Shown: piece by piece, positions 1 through 6,703 of the stretch | Layout: each line of letters starts with the position of its first letter | How positions within the stretch are numbered: the first letter of the stretch is position 1 | From: Oceanidesulfovibrio indonesiensis | GTDB taxonomy: Bacteria; Desulfobacterota; Desulfovibrionia; Desulfovibrionales; Desulfovibrionaceae | DNA length: 64,000 nt | Direction of reading: 5' to 3' | Assembly (NCBI RefSeq): GCF_007625075.1 | Contig: NZ_QMIE01000006.1 | Span: forward strand, 1-64,000 | Made by a program: the position numbers and the translations under genes | The notes under the pieces: model-generated | Database searches by the model: none | The model's input: only the letters and a program-made list of their open reading frames with translations | Told to the model about the DNA's origin: nothing

Positions 1-1
1 C

Positions 2-229
2 GGCAACTCGGAAAATGCGGTGCTCAGCCAAGTCTATGTGGCGATGATCGTCCACCTGCTGCTGGCGTACCTGAAGTTCCGCTCCAAGATCGGTTGGAGC
101 CTCCAGGAGATGATCCAGTTGCTCCAGCTCAATGTGTTCAAGCGTACGGACCTGGAGGCGTTCTTCAAACCGCCAGGGAAAATCTCAAAGATCGATGCCA
201 GTTATCCGCTGCTGGCAATGGCGAGTTAA
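2..229 (+). CDS. IS4-family transposase, C-terminal fragment (cut by window edge)
   Basis: The frame is open from the window edge to the TAA at 227-229. About 75 residues are visible, including a run like VHLLLAYLKFRSKIG followed by LQEMIQLLQLNVF, which is typical of the C-terminal end of IS4-family DDE transposases after the catalytic Glu region. The catalytic part lies outside the window, so it is unknown whether the element is intact. I could not define a terminal inverted repeat between the stop and the peroxidase gene at 436. The family call rests on recognised sequence style; the group within IS4 is not determined. Confidence 0.75.
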   Translation, partial: GNSENAVLSQVYVAMIVHLLLAYLKFRSKIGWSLQEMIQLLQLNVFKRTDLEAFFKPPGKISKIDASYPLLAMAS

Positions 230-435
230 CCGGACAGCAATGAGCGGCTCCTGTTGAATCGATACCCTCGTTCAGGTATGATTAAGCATTATTGCTGGGA
301 GAAAAAAAGCTGTTCACGCCGCGCATTCCTGGCCATTGCCGTTTGGCTCAAGGGCCTTATGCCGAGCCGGCCCCTTGGGGGCGTTGATGCGTAATTTATC
401 GCTCACGATGATATCGAAAAAGCAGGGGGAGATTC

Positions 436-1590
436 ATGATGCGATGGTTTATTGCACGACCAACAGTGCGCACGCACATCCGTATAGTGAGTTCCGGTCT
501 CGTTGTCTTAACCTTGGCTGCAGCCGTATTGGCAGGCGGGACCGCCTCAGCCCAGAAATCTCTGCAAGAGCAAGCCGCGTCCCTGTTCAAGCCCATACCC
601 GAAGAGCCGCCGCAGATGGAGAGCAATCCGCTCACACCGGAAAAGGTGGAGCTCGGCAGAATGCTGTATTTCGATCCGCGGCTTTCGGCATCGCAACTCA
701 TCAGTTGTCAGACCTGCCATAATGTTGGCCTGGCCGGCGCCGATCTGCAGGAAACATCCATTGGCCATGGCTGGCAGCGCGGTCCTCGTAACGCGCCGAC
801 CACCTATAACTCGGTCTTCAACGTGGCCCAGTTCTGGGACGGCAGGGCCAAGGATTTGGCTGAACAGGCCAAAGGGCCCGTCCAGGCTGCCGTCGAGATG
901 AACAACACGCCCGAGCGTGTGGTGGAGACCTTGAAGAGCATGCCCGAGTATGTGGAGCGGTTCGGCAGGGCGTTTCCGGATCAGGAGGATCCTGTGAACT
1001 TCGAGAGCATGGCTATGGCCATAGAAGCTTTTGAAGCCACGCTGCTAACGCCCGGCGCGCCCTTCGACGAATACCTGCAGGGTGATGAAAGCGCACTGAC
1101 CGAAACGCAAAAGGAAGGTTTGCAACTTTTCATGGACAACGGCTGCGCCAGTTGTCACTACGGCGTCAATCTCGGTGGTATGGGTTATTATCCATTCGGG
1201 GTTGTGGAGGCACCCGGCGAGGATGTCCGCCCGGCAGACGACCCTGGCCGCTTTGAGGTGACCAACACCGCCAGCGACAAGTACGTGTTCAAGTCCCCGA
1301 CGCTGCGGAACGTGGCGATCACGCAACCGTTCTTCCACTCGGGCAAGGTTTGGAAACTTCAGGATGCCGTGCAGATCATGGGCTCAAGCCAGCTTGGCTA
1401 CGAGTTGGACAGCACCGAGGCTGCTAGCATCACCGAATTCCTCGAGTCTCTGACCGGCAACCAGCCGGAGATTGTCCATCCGGTGCTGCCGCCTTCCACC
1501 GAAGAAACCCCCCGCCCCATAGCGCACGTGGAAGGGCAGGCGGACGATTCCGGGAAAGAGTTGTTGATCGACCCCCCCAACCACAATTGA
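436..1590 (+). CDS. Di-haem cytochrome c peroxidase (CCP/MauG family)
   Basis: Periplasmic enzyme expected to reduce hydrogen peroxide to water with electrons from a cytochrome c. The 384-residue product has a signal peptide (residues 1 to about 39, cleavage near TASA-Q) and two c-type haem sites, CQTCH at 91-95 and CASCH at 237-241, the hallmark of the di-haem family. The FFHSG segment after haem 2 also fits. A tail of about 40 residues rich in Pro and Glu extends past the usual family end. The start is ATG 436, with the purine-rich AGGGGGAGA just upstream. It is followed after 18 bases by a ferritin-like gene, which suggests a peroxide and iron detoxification cassette. MauG-type oxidases are the alternative. 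Confidence 0.92.
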   Translation: MMRWFIARPTVRTHIRIVSSGLVVLTLAAAVLAGGTASAQKSLQEQAASLFKPIPEEPPQMESNPLTPEKVELGRMLYFDPRLSASQLISCQTCHNVGLAGADLQETSIGHGWQRGPRNAPTTYNSVFNVAQFWDGRAKDLAEQAKGPVQAAVEMNNTPERVVETLKSMPEYVERFGRAFPDQEDPVNFESMAMAIEAFEATLLTPGAPFDEYLQGDESALTETQKEGLQLFMDNGCASCHYGVNLGGMGYYPFGVVEAPGEDVRPADDPGRFEVTNTASDKYVFKSPTLRNVAITQPFFHSGKVWKLQDAVQIMGSSQLGYELDSTEAASITEFLESLTGNQPEIVHPVLPPSTEETPRPIAHVEGQADDSGKELLIDPPNHN

Positions 1591-1608
1591 AGGAAGGAGG
1601 ATTTCACT

Positions 1609-2037
1609 ATGGCAGCGCCCCCTAAGGTTTCCAAGGAACTGCTGGACATGCTCAACGATGCCATTGCCCGCGAGCTCTCCGTGTCCATCTCCTACATGTG
1701 GCAGCACGTCCTCATGACAGGCGTGCAAGGATTTGCCGTCAAAGATGAAATCAAGAAGATAGCAATTGTGGAGATGAAGCACGCCGAGGAAATAGCCGAG
1801 CGTCTCGTTTACCTGGGCGGCAAGCCCACAAGCAAGCCCACCGAGATCCGCGTGGGCGAGACTCTCAAGGAAATGATGCAGATCAACACGGAGCTCGAGA
1901 GCGGCGCCATCGAGCTGTACCGCAAGGTCATCGCCAAGGCCGAAGAAGAAGGTGACATAGTGACCGCGGATCTCTTCCATGAAATCCTTGCTCAGGAAGA
2001 AGAGCACCATGACACCTTTACCGGGCTTCTGGAGTAG
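1609..2037 (+). CDS. Ferritin-like di-iron protein (bacterioferritin/Dps-like)
   Basis: A 142-residue four-helix-bundle protein with the ligand pattern of the ferritin-like superfamily: Glu22, an E-x-x-H pair at Glu55/His58 (EMKHAEE), Glu in the third helix near 95-97, and a second E-x-x-H in EEEHHD around 130-134. It probably binds a di-iron centre and oxidises or stores iron, or acts on peroxide. It is shorter than bacterioferritin (about 158) and closer to small ferritin-like proteins of anaerobes. A very strong ribosome site (AAGGAAGGAGGA) precedes ATG 1609, and the short spacing to the peroxidase gene implies cotranscription, so that peroxide and free iron are removed together. Confidence 0.85.
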   Translation: MAAPPKVSKELLDMLNDAIARELSVSISYMWQHVLMTGVQGFAVKDEIKKIAIVEMKHAEEIAERLVYLGGKPTSKPTEIRVGETLKEMMQINTELESGAIELYRKVIAKAEEEGDIVTADLFHEILAQEEEHHDTFTGLLE

Positions 2038-2136
2038 AAACGTTTCTGGCGCTACGGGCATCGCAGTGACTCCGGCGCACTGGATACGTCCGTAGCGCGC
2101 CGGAACATGCTAGCAGCATCTACACGGCGAAGCATG

Positions 2137-2173
2137 ACGAAAGCCGGCCAGGATTCACCCGGCCGGCTTTCGT
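2137..2173 (+). terminator. Hairpin terminator after the ferritin-like gene
   Basis: A perfect 13-base inverted repeat (2137-2149 and 2161-2173, ACGAAAGCCGGCC) with an 11-base loop lies 100 bases after the ferritin stop. There is no clear U-tract, so intrinsic termination is likely but not proven. Confidence 0.55.
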
Positions 2174-2186
2174 CTGGGATCGCTAA

Positions 2187-2312
2187 TATTACTGGGAGCA
2201 AGAAATTTTAAACTTCCTGCTCCCGCGGCGTTCGCCGCGTGGCCCCGCCTGGAGCGTGGCCGTCCTTATAACTGGAACGCAAAAATGAAAGAATTTTCTG
2301 CTCCCAGTAATA
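2187..2312. repeat. 126-bp palindrome-ended element (MITE-like)
   Basis: The 14-base sequence TATTACTGGGAGCA at 2187-2200 is repeated as its exact reverse complement at 2299-2312. Next to each end the interior is AT-rich (AGAAATTTT on the left, GAATTTTC on the right), while the middle is GC-rich. There is no open frame of note. Perfect terminal repeats around a short non-coding core fit a miniature inverted-repeat element or a structured intergenic repeat. No target-site duplication is obvious. It occupies almost the whole gap between the ferritin-like gene and the 3' end of the selenoprotein gene. Confidence 0.5.
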
Positions 2313-2346
2313 GTTGCCGACCAAACTGGCCGGAAGGTCAAACGCC

Positions 2347-2547
2347 TCAGCTGCCCCCATAGCCTACGGTCACTTTGCCGTCTTCCGTTACGATGACGGG
2401 CACTTTTCGTTGGCCGCCGGAAAGTTCGAGCATCTTGTCCATGTGCGCCTTGTCGGACTTCACCTCGTGGTAAATATGGTCGGGGTACGCCTCACGGGCA
2501 TTGGTGGTGTAGGGTCAGCCAGACTTGCCATAGATGATCGTCGCCAC
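2347..2547 (-). CDS. Glutaredoxin-like selenoprotein with in-frame UGA (Sec) at codon 11
   Basis: Reading from GTG 2547 with UGA as selenocysteine gives 66 residues ending at the UGA stop 2349-2347. The N-terminus is an IIYGKSG strand followed by U-P-Y-T, aligned with CPYC of glutaredoxin; later come a KVPVI strand with the cis-Pro position and an EDGK..VGYGGS end. The UGA (2517-2515) stands exactly at the catalytic first Cys, and the protein has no Cys at all. The RBS GGAGGAGG sits 4 bases before GTG. After the UGA, 2501-2487 folds as a 5-bp stem with a CGUGA loop (AUGCC/GGCGU with one wobble), 14-28 nt downstream, where bacterial SECIS elements lie. It resembles the glutaredoxin-like (seleno)proteins in which UxxT or UxxS replaces CxxC, known from sulfate reducers. 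A pseudogene with a nonsense codon is the alternative and is less likely. Confidence 0.85.
2487..2501 (-). promoter_or_regulatory. Candidate bacterial SECIS hairpin
   Basis: Within the coding mRNA, 5 bp (AUGCC with GGCGU, one U-G wobble) enclose the loop CGUGA, starting 14 nt after the UGA. Bacterial SECIS elements are small apical hairpins with a G and U in the loop at this distance, and they recruit SelB with Sec-tRNA. Position and loop fit; the lower stem is weak. Confidence 0.5.
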
Positions 2548-2922
2548 GCGAACCTCCTCCGCATAGATGGTTTCTATGGCTAATGGGTATCACAGCGTGC
2601 CGCGCTGTCAACTCAAGCCTATGGCCGGTGTCCGCCTGGGGCCAGCGCATTGGCGGCGCACTCCCCGTAACAATGCGTGTTGACACCCACGTCAACAGGG
2701 GGCCAATGCGGACGCTCCCACCTTCACAATGCAGAGGAGGTCGGCCCCAATTGGATGTCGTCCAAATGCGACCTTGTCTGGAAGATTGGAGTGCTTCGAA
2801 AAAACAGCAAACCAGTTGCGGAATTAGTGGCGGCCGTGTAGAGACCCGATATGCTGGTAATCAAAATGTCGTGTGACACACATATGTTTTCAAATGGTTA
2901 ATAACAACTAGGAAGGCTCGCA
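2548..2922. other. Gene-free divergent intergenic region
   Basis: About 375 bases between the selenoprotein gene (leftward) and the DUF4019 gene (rightward), so it should carry both promoters. I see no convincing -35/-10 pair and no coding signal. The only clear structure is the inverted repeat at 2678-2697. Confidence 0.5.
2678..2697. promoter_or_regulatory. Operator-like inverted repeat
   Basis: TGTTGAC and GTCAACA form a perfect 7+7 inverted repeat separated by 6 bases. The half-site spacing of about one and a half turns suits a dimeric regulator. It lies 130 bases upstream of the selenoprotein start and 225 upstream of the DUF4019 gene. Function is inferred from symmetry only. Confidence 0.35.
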
Positions 2923-3369
2923 ATGAAGATAATGATTGCGTTTGTGTTTGCGTTCATGTTTGTGTCTGCAATTGCGGTCGACTATGCTCATGCCGAAGGA
3001 ACTGAAGCTGTGGCCGAGAAAGCAGCCGTCGAAAATGCTGTGCCTGCCGCCGAAGCCTGGCTGGCCCTGGTGGACGACGGCGCCTATGAGCAGAGTTGGG
3101 CTGAAGCGGCTTCCATGTTCCAGGCTCACCTGGACAGCCCGGAGTGGGCGAAGATGGTGGACGCCGTGAGGACCCCGCTGGGGCTTGTTCAAAGCCGAGT
3201 TCTCGAGAGTGCGACATATGCTTCAGAACTTCCCGGGGCCCCGGATGGCCACTACGTGGTCATTCAGTACAAGACTGCCTTTGCGAACAAGAAGCAGGCC
3301 ATGGAAACAGTGACCCCCATGCTGGACAAGGACGGGATATGGCGCGTGTCCGGCTATTACATCAGATAG
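2923..3369 (+). CDS. Secreted DUF4019-family protein
   Basis: A 148-residue protein with a signal peptide (about residues 1-24, ending AHA), so it is probably periplasmic or surface exposed. The mature part has the pattern AAEAWLALVDDGAYEQSWAEAA and later a SGYYIR end, which I recognise as the DUF4019 family, whose function is not known. The ribosome site AGGAAGG is well placed before ATG 2923. It stands alone, divergent from the selenoprotein gene. The family call is by recognisable motif layout. Confidence 0.75.
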   Translation: MKIMIAFVFAFMFVSAIAVDYAHAEGTEAVAEKAAVENAVPAAEAWLALVDDGAYEQSWAEAASMFQAHLDSPEWAKMVDAVRTPLGLVQSRVLESATYASELPGAPDGHYVVIQYKTAFANKKQAMETVTPMLDKDGIWRVSGYYIR

Positions 3370-3659
3370 AATCGCAATCTTCGGTTTGGGTGGACGGCAG
3401 GGAGTCAGGCCTCTTCAGGTCGGACTCCCATTGCGGGGCTTAGATTTATAGACCAAAAATACAGATCGTTATAGCGCCGCAGTGTTGGGGGCATGTGTTT
3501 GAGGAGTTGCGATGTCGCCGCGTTTGTGTTGCGGAAAGGCCGACCGCGGTTAGGCGCGTAGTTCCTGTAAGAGGTACTCTTCCCAGGAATCCGTCCAAGA
3601 GATATTGTATGAAGCATGAAGCGGACAGCCTGTTGAGAAATGTCTGATTGCTTCACTAA
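3370..3659 (+). other. Gene-free stretch ahead of a strong terminator; possible small RNA or long 3' UTR
   Basis: No supported gene on either strand. A minus-strand open frame of 86 codons here starts inside the terminator stem and resembles nothing known. Because a strong intrinsic terminator follows at 3660-3707, about 290 bases after the DUF4019 stop, the segment may be a long 3' UTR or an independent small RNA. Confidence 0.3.
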
Positions 3660-3707
3660 CATCAAGCCCTAAAACGTTTACATGCGTTTTGGTCTTGATG
3701 TTTTTCT
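3660..3707 (+). terminator. Strong intrinsic terminator
   Basis: CATCAAG at 3660-3666 pairs with CTTGATG at 3694-3700, and inside it AAAACG (3671-3676) pairs with CGTTTT (3685-3690). The stem is followed directly by TTTTTCT. This is a textbook rho-independent layout on the plus strand. Confidence 0.75.
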
Positions 3708-3842
3708 CGTCTTGCATTCAAGGAACCATGAATCGCCTGTGAGAGCGGTTTGTGCGAAGGCAAGATACGCTCTCTCTATGAACCTGGATAAATGTGATCA
3801 TGCAACTCATTCGTAGCTATCTCCCTTCTGGTGGATCGCGGC

Positions 3843-4130
3843 ATGTCTGCCGCGTTTCGGGGGAGGGACTGTACCCTGTCGACTGAATCCTGCATAGGAT
3901 GCGGCTGGTGCTGCCTTTCTGATCCGTGCTGGGATTCGCACCGGCGCTACGGCCAGCGGCGACGCTGCCCCGATCTGTACTGGGATGACAAACGGCATCG
4001 CTACATGTGCGGTCTCATGGACGATCCCGAAGTCGGCCCGGCTGTGCGGCATGCGCAGGACGAAGGGGGCGGTTGCTGCGCTCCCCTGAATCCCTGGCGG
4101 CAGGACGTCCGAAATCGTGACGAAGATTGA
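3843..4130 (+). CDS. Small Cys-rich metal-binding protein (YkgJ-like)
   Basis: A 95-residue protein with a CIGCGWCCLSDPC segment near its N-terminus, plus further Cys pairs (RRRCPDL, YMCGLM, GGGCCAPL). CxxCGxCC with later Cys residues resembles the YkgJ/zinc- or iron-chelating cysteine cluster family. Function is unknown beyond probable metal binding. I chose ATG 3843, because GGTGGA lies 7 bases upstream; a GTG at 3831 in the same frame is possible but has no ribosome site. It is isolated between gene-free stretches. Confidence 0.7.
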   Translation: MSAAFRGRDCTLSTESCIGCGWCCLSDPCWDSHRRYGQRRRCPDLYWDDKRHRYMCGLMDDPEVGPAVRHAQDEGGGCCAPLNPWRQDVRNRDED

Positions 4131-4373
4131 GGGTCTTGCAGAAAGTCTTACTGTTCAACTGGGTTTGCGTGGCGTTTGATTTCGTCGATCTGAGCCGCCA
4201 CACACAGGGCTGCATCTGACTCCGCGCGGGAGGCCAAAACGTAAGCACAGTCAGTTGTGCGGAGCGTTCTTCTCGGGCCTCATGCAGAAAAGGGCTTGCT
4301 GAAAAGCTGCGAAGCGCCTACAGCTGCCGGCGCAGATTGTTTCAGGATCATCGAACAGAGCAAGGAGCAAAGC

Positions 4374-4976
4374 GTGCAGGCGTTCTTCAATATTTTCATC
4401 AATTTTTTCATTCTGCTCACGCCATTTTTCGTACTTTCGGTTTTCCTGTCCGTGACACAGGATGAGACACCGGCCCGTCGGCGGGTCATTGCCGTGCGGG
4501 TGACCATTGCGGTGCTCGTCACCACCCTTGTGCTGTTCTACTTCGGCGGATCGATCTTCGAGGTCCTTGGCATCACCCTGGATGCCTTCCGCATAGGCGC
4601 CGGCAGTCTTTTGTTTCTCAACGCAGTGGCGCTCGTTTCCGGCCGCGCCTCTGTCCCAGGCGACCGCGTGGAGGGCGGCGACATGAGCGTGGTGCCTCTG
4701 GCCATACCCATCACGGTGGGGCCCGCCACGGTAGGCGCACTGCTCATATTCGGCGCCAAGGAGCAGTCCATGGGCGAAATGGCCATCGGCAGCCTGGCCC
4801 TGGTCAGCGCCGTGTTATGCGTAGGGATCATCCTGTACGTGGCAACGGCCATCGAACGAATCCTTGGCCGGTATGGCATCTCCATTCTCACCAAGCTCAC
4901 CGGACTCATCCTTGCCGCGTTGTCGGCACAGATCACCTTTACCGGCATAAAAGGTTTCCTGGAGCTGAATCCATAA
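4374..4976 (+). CDS. MarC-family integral membrane protein
   Basis: A 200-residue polytopic inner-membrane protein with about six hydrophobic segments and the family-typical PLAIPITVGPATVGALL motif in the middle. MarC/UPF0056 proteins are of unknown transport or structural function; an early link to multiple antibiotic resistance was not upheld. The start is set at GTG 4374, because AAGGAG lies 7 bases upstream and the encoded QAFFNIFINFFILLTPFF matches the usual N-terminus; the same frame extends upstream to 4257 but that part lacks family similarity. A strong bidirectional hairpin follows immediately. Confidence 0.88.
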   Translation: MQAFFNIFINFFILLTPFFVLSVFLSVTQDETPARRRVIAVRVTIAVLVTTLVLFYFGGSIFEVLGITLDAFRIGAGSLLFLNAVALVSGRASVPGDRVEGGDMSVVPLAIPITVGPATVGALLIFGAKEQSMGEMAIGSLALVSAVLCVGIILYVATAIERILGRYGISILTKLTGLILAALSAQITFTGIKGFLELNP

Positions 4977-5007
4977 AAACGCAATGGCACCGCCATTGCG
5001 TTTTTAT
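4973..5007. terminator. Bidirectional intrinsic terminator between marC-like and osmC-like genes
   Basis: A perfect 15-base inverted repeat (4973-4987 and 4993-5007, ATAAAAACGCAATGG) with a 5-base loop. The A-run on one side and T-run on the other let it end transcripts from both convergent genes. Confidence 0.88.
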
Positions 5008-5054
5008 AGTGCCACATAAAGTCGGTGGTGGAAAAGGATTGCTGGTGGCTGCGA

Positions 5055-5450
5055 TTAATTTACGAACGCAGTCTCCACTTCGATGTCGTCCTTGAGGTGC
5101 TTTTTTACGTAGCAGGATTGAATGGCGCGCTCCAGCGGTGCGCGGTGCGCATCCGGAAAATCTTCGGGTGTGGTTATCTTGAAAACGAGTTTCGTCACCA
5201 AGCGGGTCTTTTCGGCGGTTTCGTACTCCATGACAATGTCCAGCCCGTCAGCGTTCAGGCCGCGTTTATCGCAGTAGAGCCGCGCGAAAAACGCTCCGCA
5301 CGTGGCAAGCGAGGCGAGGAACAGGTCCGAGGGTTTGGGCCCCGTACCGTCGCCGCCGTCGGCTTGGGGCTGATCCGTGTGCAGTATGTGGCCGTCCACG
5401 ACGGCTTGGAGTTTTTTACCTTCGAGGATGCGTACGGGAATCTCTTTCAC
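5055..5450 (-). CDS. OsmC/YhfA-type thiol peroxidase-like protein
   Basis: A 131-residue cytosolic protein of the OsmC/Ohr superfamily, which reduces organic hydroperoxides. Two conserved Cys are present, one in LATCGAFF on the central helix and one in AIQSCYVKKHL, as needed for the peroxidatic/resolving pair. GTG 5450 is preferred as start because AAGGAG is 8 bases upstream; the frame stays open further upstream without family similarity. Together with the peroxidase, ferritin and selenoprotein genes to the left it makes a region rich in redox-defence functions, although each has its own transcription unit. Confidence 0.85.
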   Translation of the reverse strand: MKEIPVRILEGKKLQAVVDGHILHTDQPQADGGDGTGPKPSDLFLASLATCGAFFARLYCDKRGLNADGLDIVMEYETAEKTRLVTKLVFKITTPEDFPDAHRAPLERAIQSCYVKKHLKDDIEVETAFVN

Positions 5451-5575
5451 TGGGACAGCTCCTTGCTGATGCATGATGTGTGACCCGAGCAAGGTAGCGT
5501 CTCGGAAACGGGATTGCAAAGAAGATATGTAACTCGACAGGGCTGGATGACGGCCGTTGCCGTTCACAGAAGAGA

Positions 5576-5610
5576 AAGCGGACCGGCGGCGTGCAAGCGC
5601 CGGCCCGCTT
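5576..5610 (-). terminator. Intrinsic terminator of the glycosyltransferase operon
   Basis: On the minus strand AAGCGGGCCGGCG (5610-5598) pairs over 13 bp, with one G-U, with CGCCGGTCCGCTT (5588-5576), then comes TCTCTTCT. It lies about 25 bases after the last gene of the operon. Confidence 0.7.
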
Positions 5611-5632
5611 CAGATATACCGATTCGACAGGC

Positions 5633-5989
5633 CTAGCCGCGTTTGGAAAGAAATCGCGTGAAGCTCGGAGTGGTCTTCAGGGAGTTGCCGTAGCCGGCGT
5701 GTCGCCTGGACTCCTGCCGGGATCGAGCAAGCTCGTCTCTGACCTGGGCGTGAAGCTTTCGGGCTTCTTCGGTCAATCGGCCTTGCATTGACTGGAGCTG
5801 CACGAGCTTTTCCCGCAGCGGCTTGAGTTCCTGCAATGTGCCGGCTTTCCATGCCCCTTCGATGAGTTGCGCCCGGTCTTCAGCCAGGGCAGCGGCTTCG
5901 TCCACCTGCCCTTCCATAAGGAACGCCAACTCGCGATCGGCCACGTCCAGGGCGTGGTTCAGCAGAGTCTCGGGATCGGCGCTTGGCAT
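5633..5989 (-). CDS. Small helical protein, possibly a flagellar chaperone-like (FlgN/FliT) protein
   Basis: A 118-residue, almost wholly helical and charged protein with heptad-like Leu spacing (for example ELKPLREKLVQLQSMQGRL). I do not recognise a firm family. Size, helix content and the co-operonic neighbours recall FlgN/FliT-like export chaperones, but no diagnostic motif is visible. ATG 5989 follows the stop of the upstream gene by only 4 bases, with GGAG at the junction, so the two are translationally coupled. An operon terminator follows at 5576-5610. Confidence 0.5.
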   Translation of the reverse strand: MPSADPETLLNHALDVADRELAFLMEGQVDEAAALAEDRAQLIEGAWKAGTLQELKPLREKLVQLQSMQGRLTEEARKLHAQVRDELARSRQESRRHAGYGNSLKTTPSFTRFLSKRG

Positions 5990-5993
5990 GGGG

Positions 5994-6587
5994 TTACTCC
6001 TGGATATCCTTGCGCAGGGCGGCAACGACCTTGTCCCATTTCTCCACAGTCGGAATGAACTCATACTCGAGCACATCCGCCATGAGAATCCAGTCTTCGT
6101 TCTCAAGCACTTCGGATACTTCGGACAAAACGCCGGATATTTCCTGAGAAGCGGCGTTGAATTCGGTGCTCTTGGATAGGTCGAATTCCTCACGCAACAC
6201 GCCGATCATGCGCATGAAATTCCGGGTCACGTCGAGCAGGTCCTGGAACAACTCAAGGGCCTCGGCATCGTCGGCCTGGCGGAACAGCGCGGCCACCTGC
6301 CTGCCACCCTGCGCCATGATGCCGACGACCTTTTCCAGCTCGGTGGTGATGGACACGGCCATATCCGAAACCGCCACAGATTTGATTTCCACCTTTTTGA
6401 TGGACGAGGTTTCGATATCTTCGGCCTGGTGCGGGTAAATTTCGCTGAAGGATTCGTCGTCCACGAGAACGTCGGTGACCACGCGGTCCTCGAGGTTGCC
6501 GGATTCCATCATCTTAATGAGAAGATCCTCGAGGTTCTGGTAGTTGCTCACGTTGAGACCGGTGTTCTGGCCGTCAATCACGATCAT
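5994..6587 (-). CDS. Conserved helical protein of unknown function
   Basis: A 197-residue acidic protein starting MIVIDGQNTG, with an N-terminal part of mixed strands (1-60), then long helices containing VSITTELEKVVGIMAQGGRQ and repeated ELFQDLL-type runs. There is no signal peptide or membrane segment. I recognise no catalytic motif and assign no function. It lies second in a minus-strand operon behind the glycosyltransferase and is coupled to the next small helical gene; such a trio would fit a flagellin-modification or secretion context, which is inference only. Confidence 0.6.
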   Translation of the reverse strand: MIVIDGQNTGLNVSNYQNLEDLLIKMMESGNLEDRVVTDVLVDDESFSEIYPHQAEDIETSSIKKVEIKSVAVSDMAVSITTELEKVVGIMAQGGRQVAALFRQADDAEALELFQDLLDVTRNFMRMIGVLREEFDLSKSTEFNAASQEISGVLSEVSEVLENEDWILMADVLEYEFIPTVEKWDKVVAALRKDIQE

Positions 6588-6703
6588 GATGCACGCTCCA
6601 TGTGTTTGCGTATGGTGTTCCTGCGCCGGCGCCTGAAAACCGGCAAAAACTGCGCAAGTATGCGCACGCTGAAAATATCCAATATCCGTGCCAAAGTGTT
6701 GCG

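Noticed and set aside
2515-2517. The UGA in the glutaredoxin-like gene read as a nonsense mutation (pseudogene)
   Set aside because: The stop falls exactly at the catalytic Cys position, the rest of the frame is intact, a SECIS-like hairpin follows, and the ribosome site is strong. Decay would not place the only defect there.
2314-2583. An 89-codon plus-strand frame over the selenoprotein locus
   Set aside because: It is the opposite-strand shadow of the UGA-containing gene. It has no ribosome site and no family match, whereas the minus-strand reading gives a clear thioredoxin fold.
3405-3665. An 86-codon minus-strand frame before the terminator at 3660
   Set aside because: Its start lies within the terminator stem, and its product resembles nothing known.
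4131-4260. A 43-codon minus-strand open stretch with protein-like composition (ends HANPVEQ)
   Set aside because: It looked like the tail of a protein, but no start codon or ribosome site is available and the frame is closed upstream by a stop. Too short to support as a gene or fragment.
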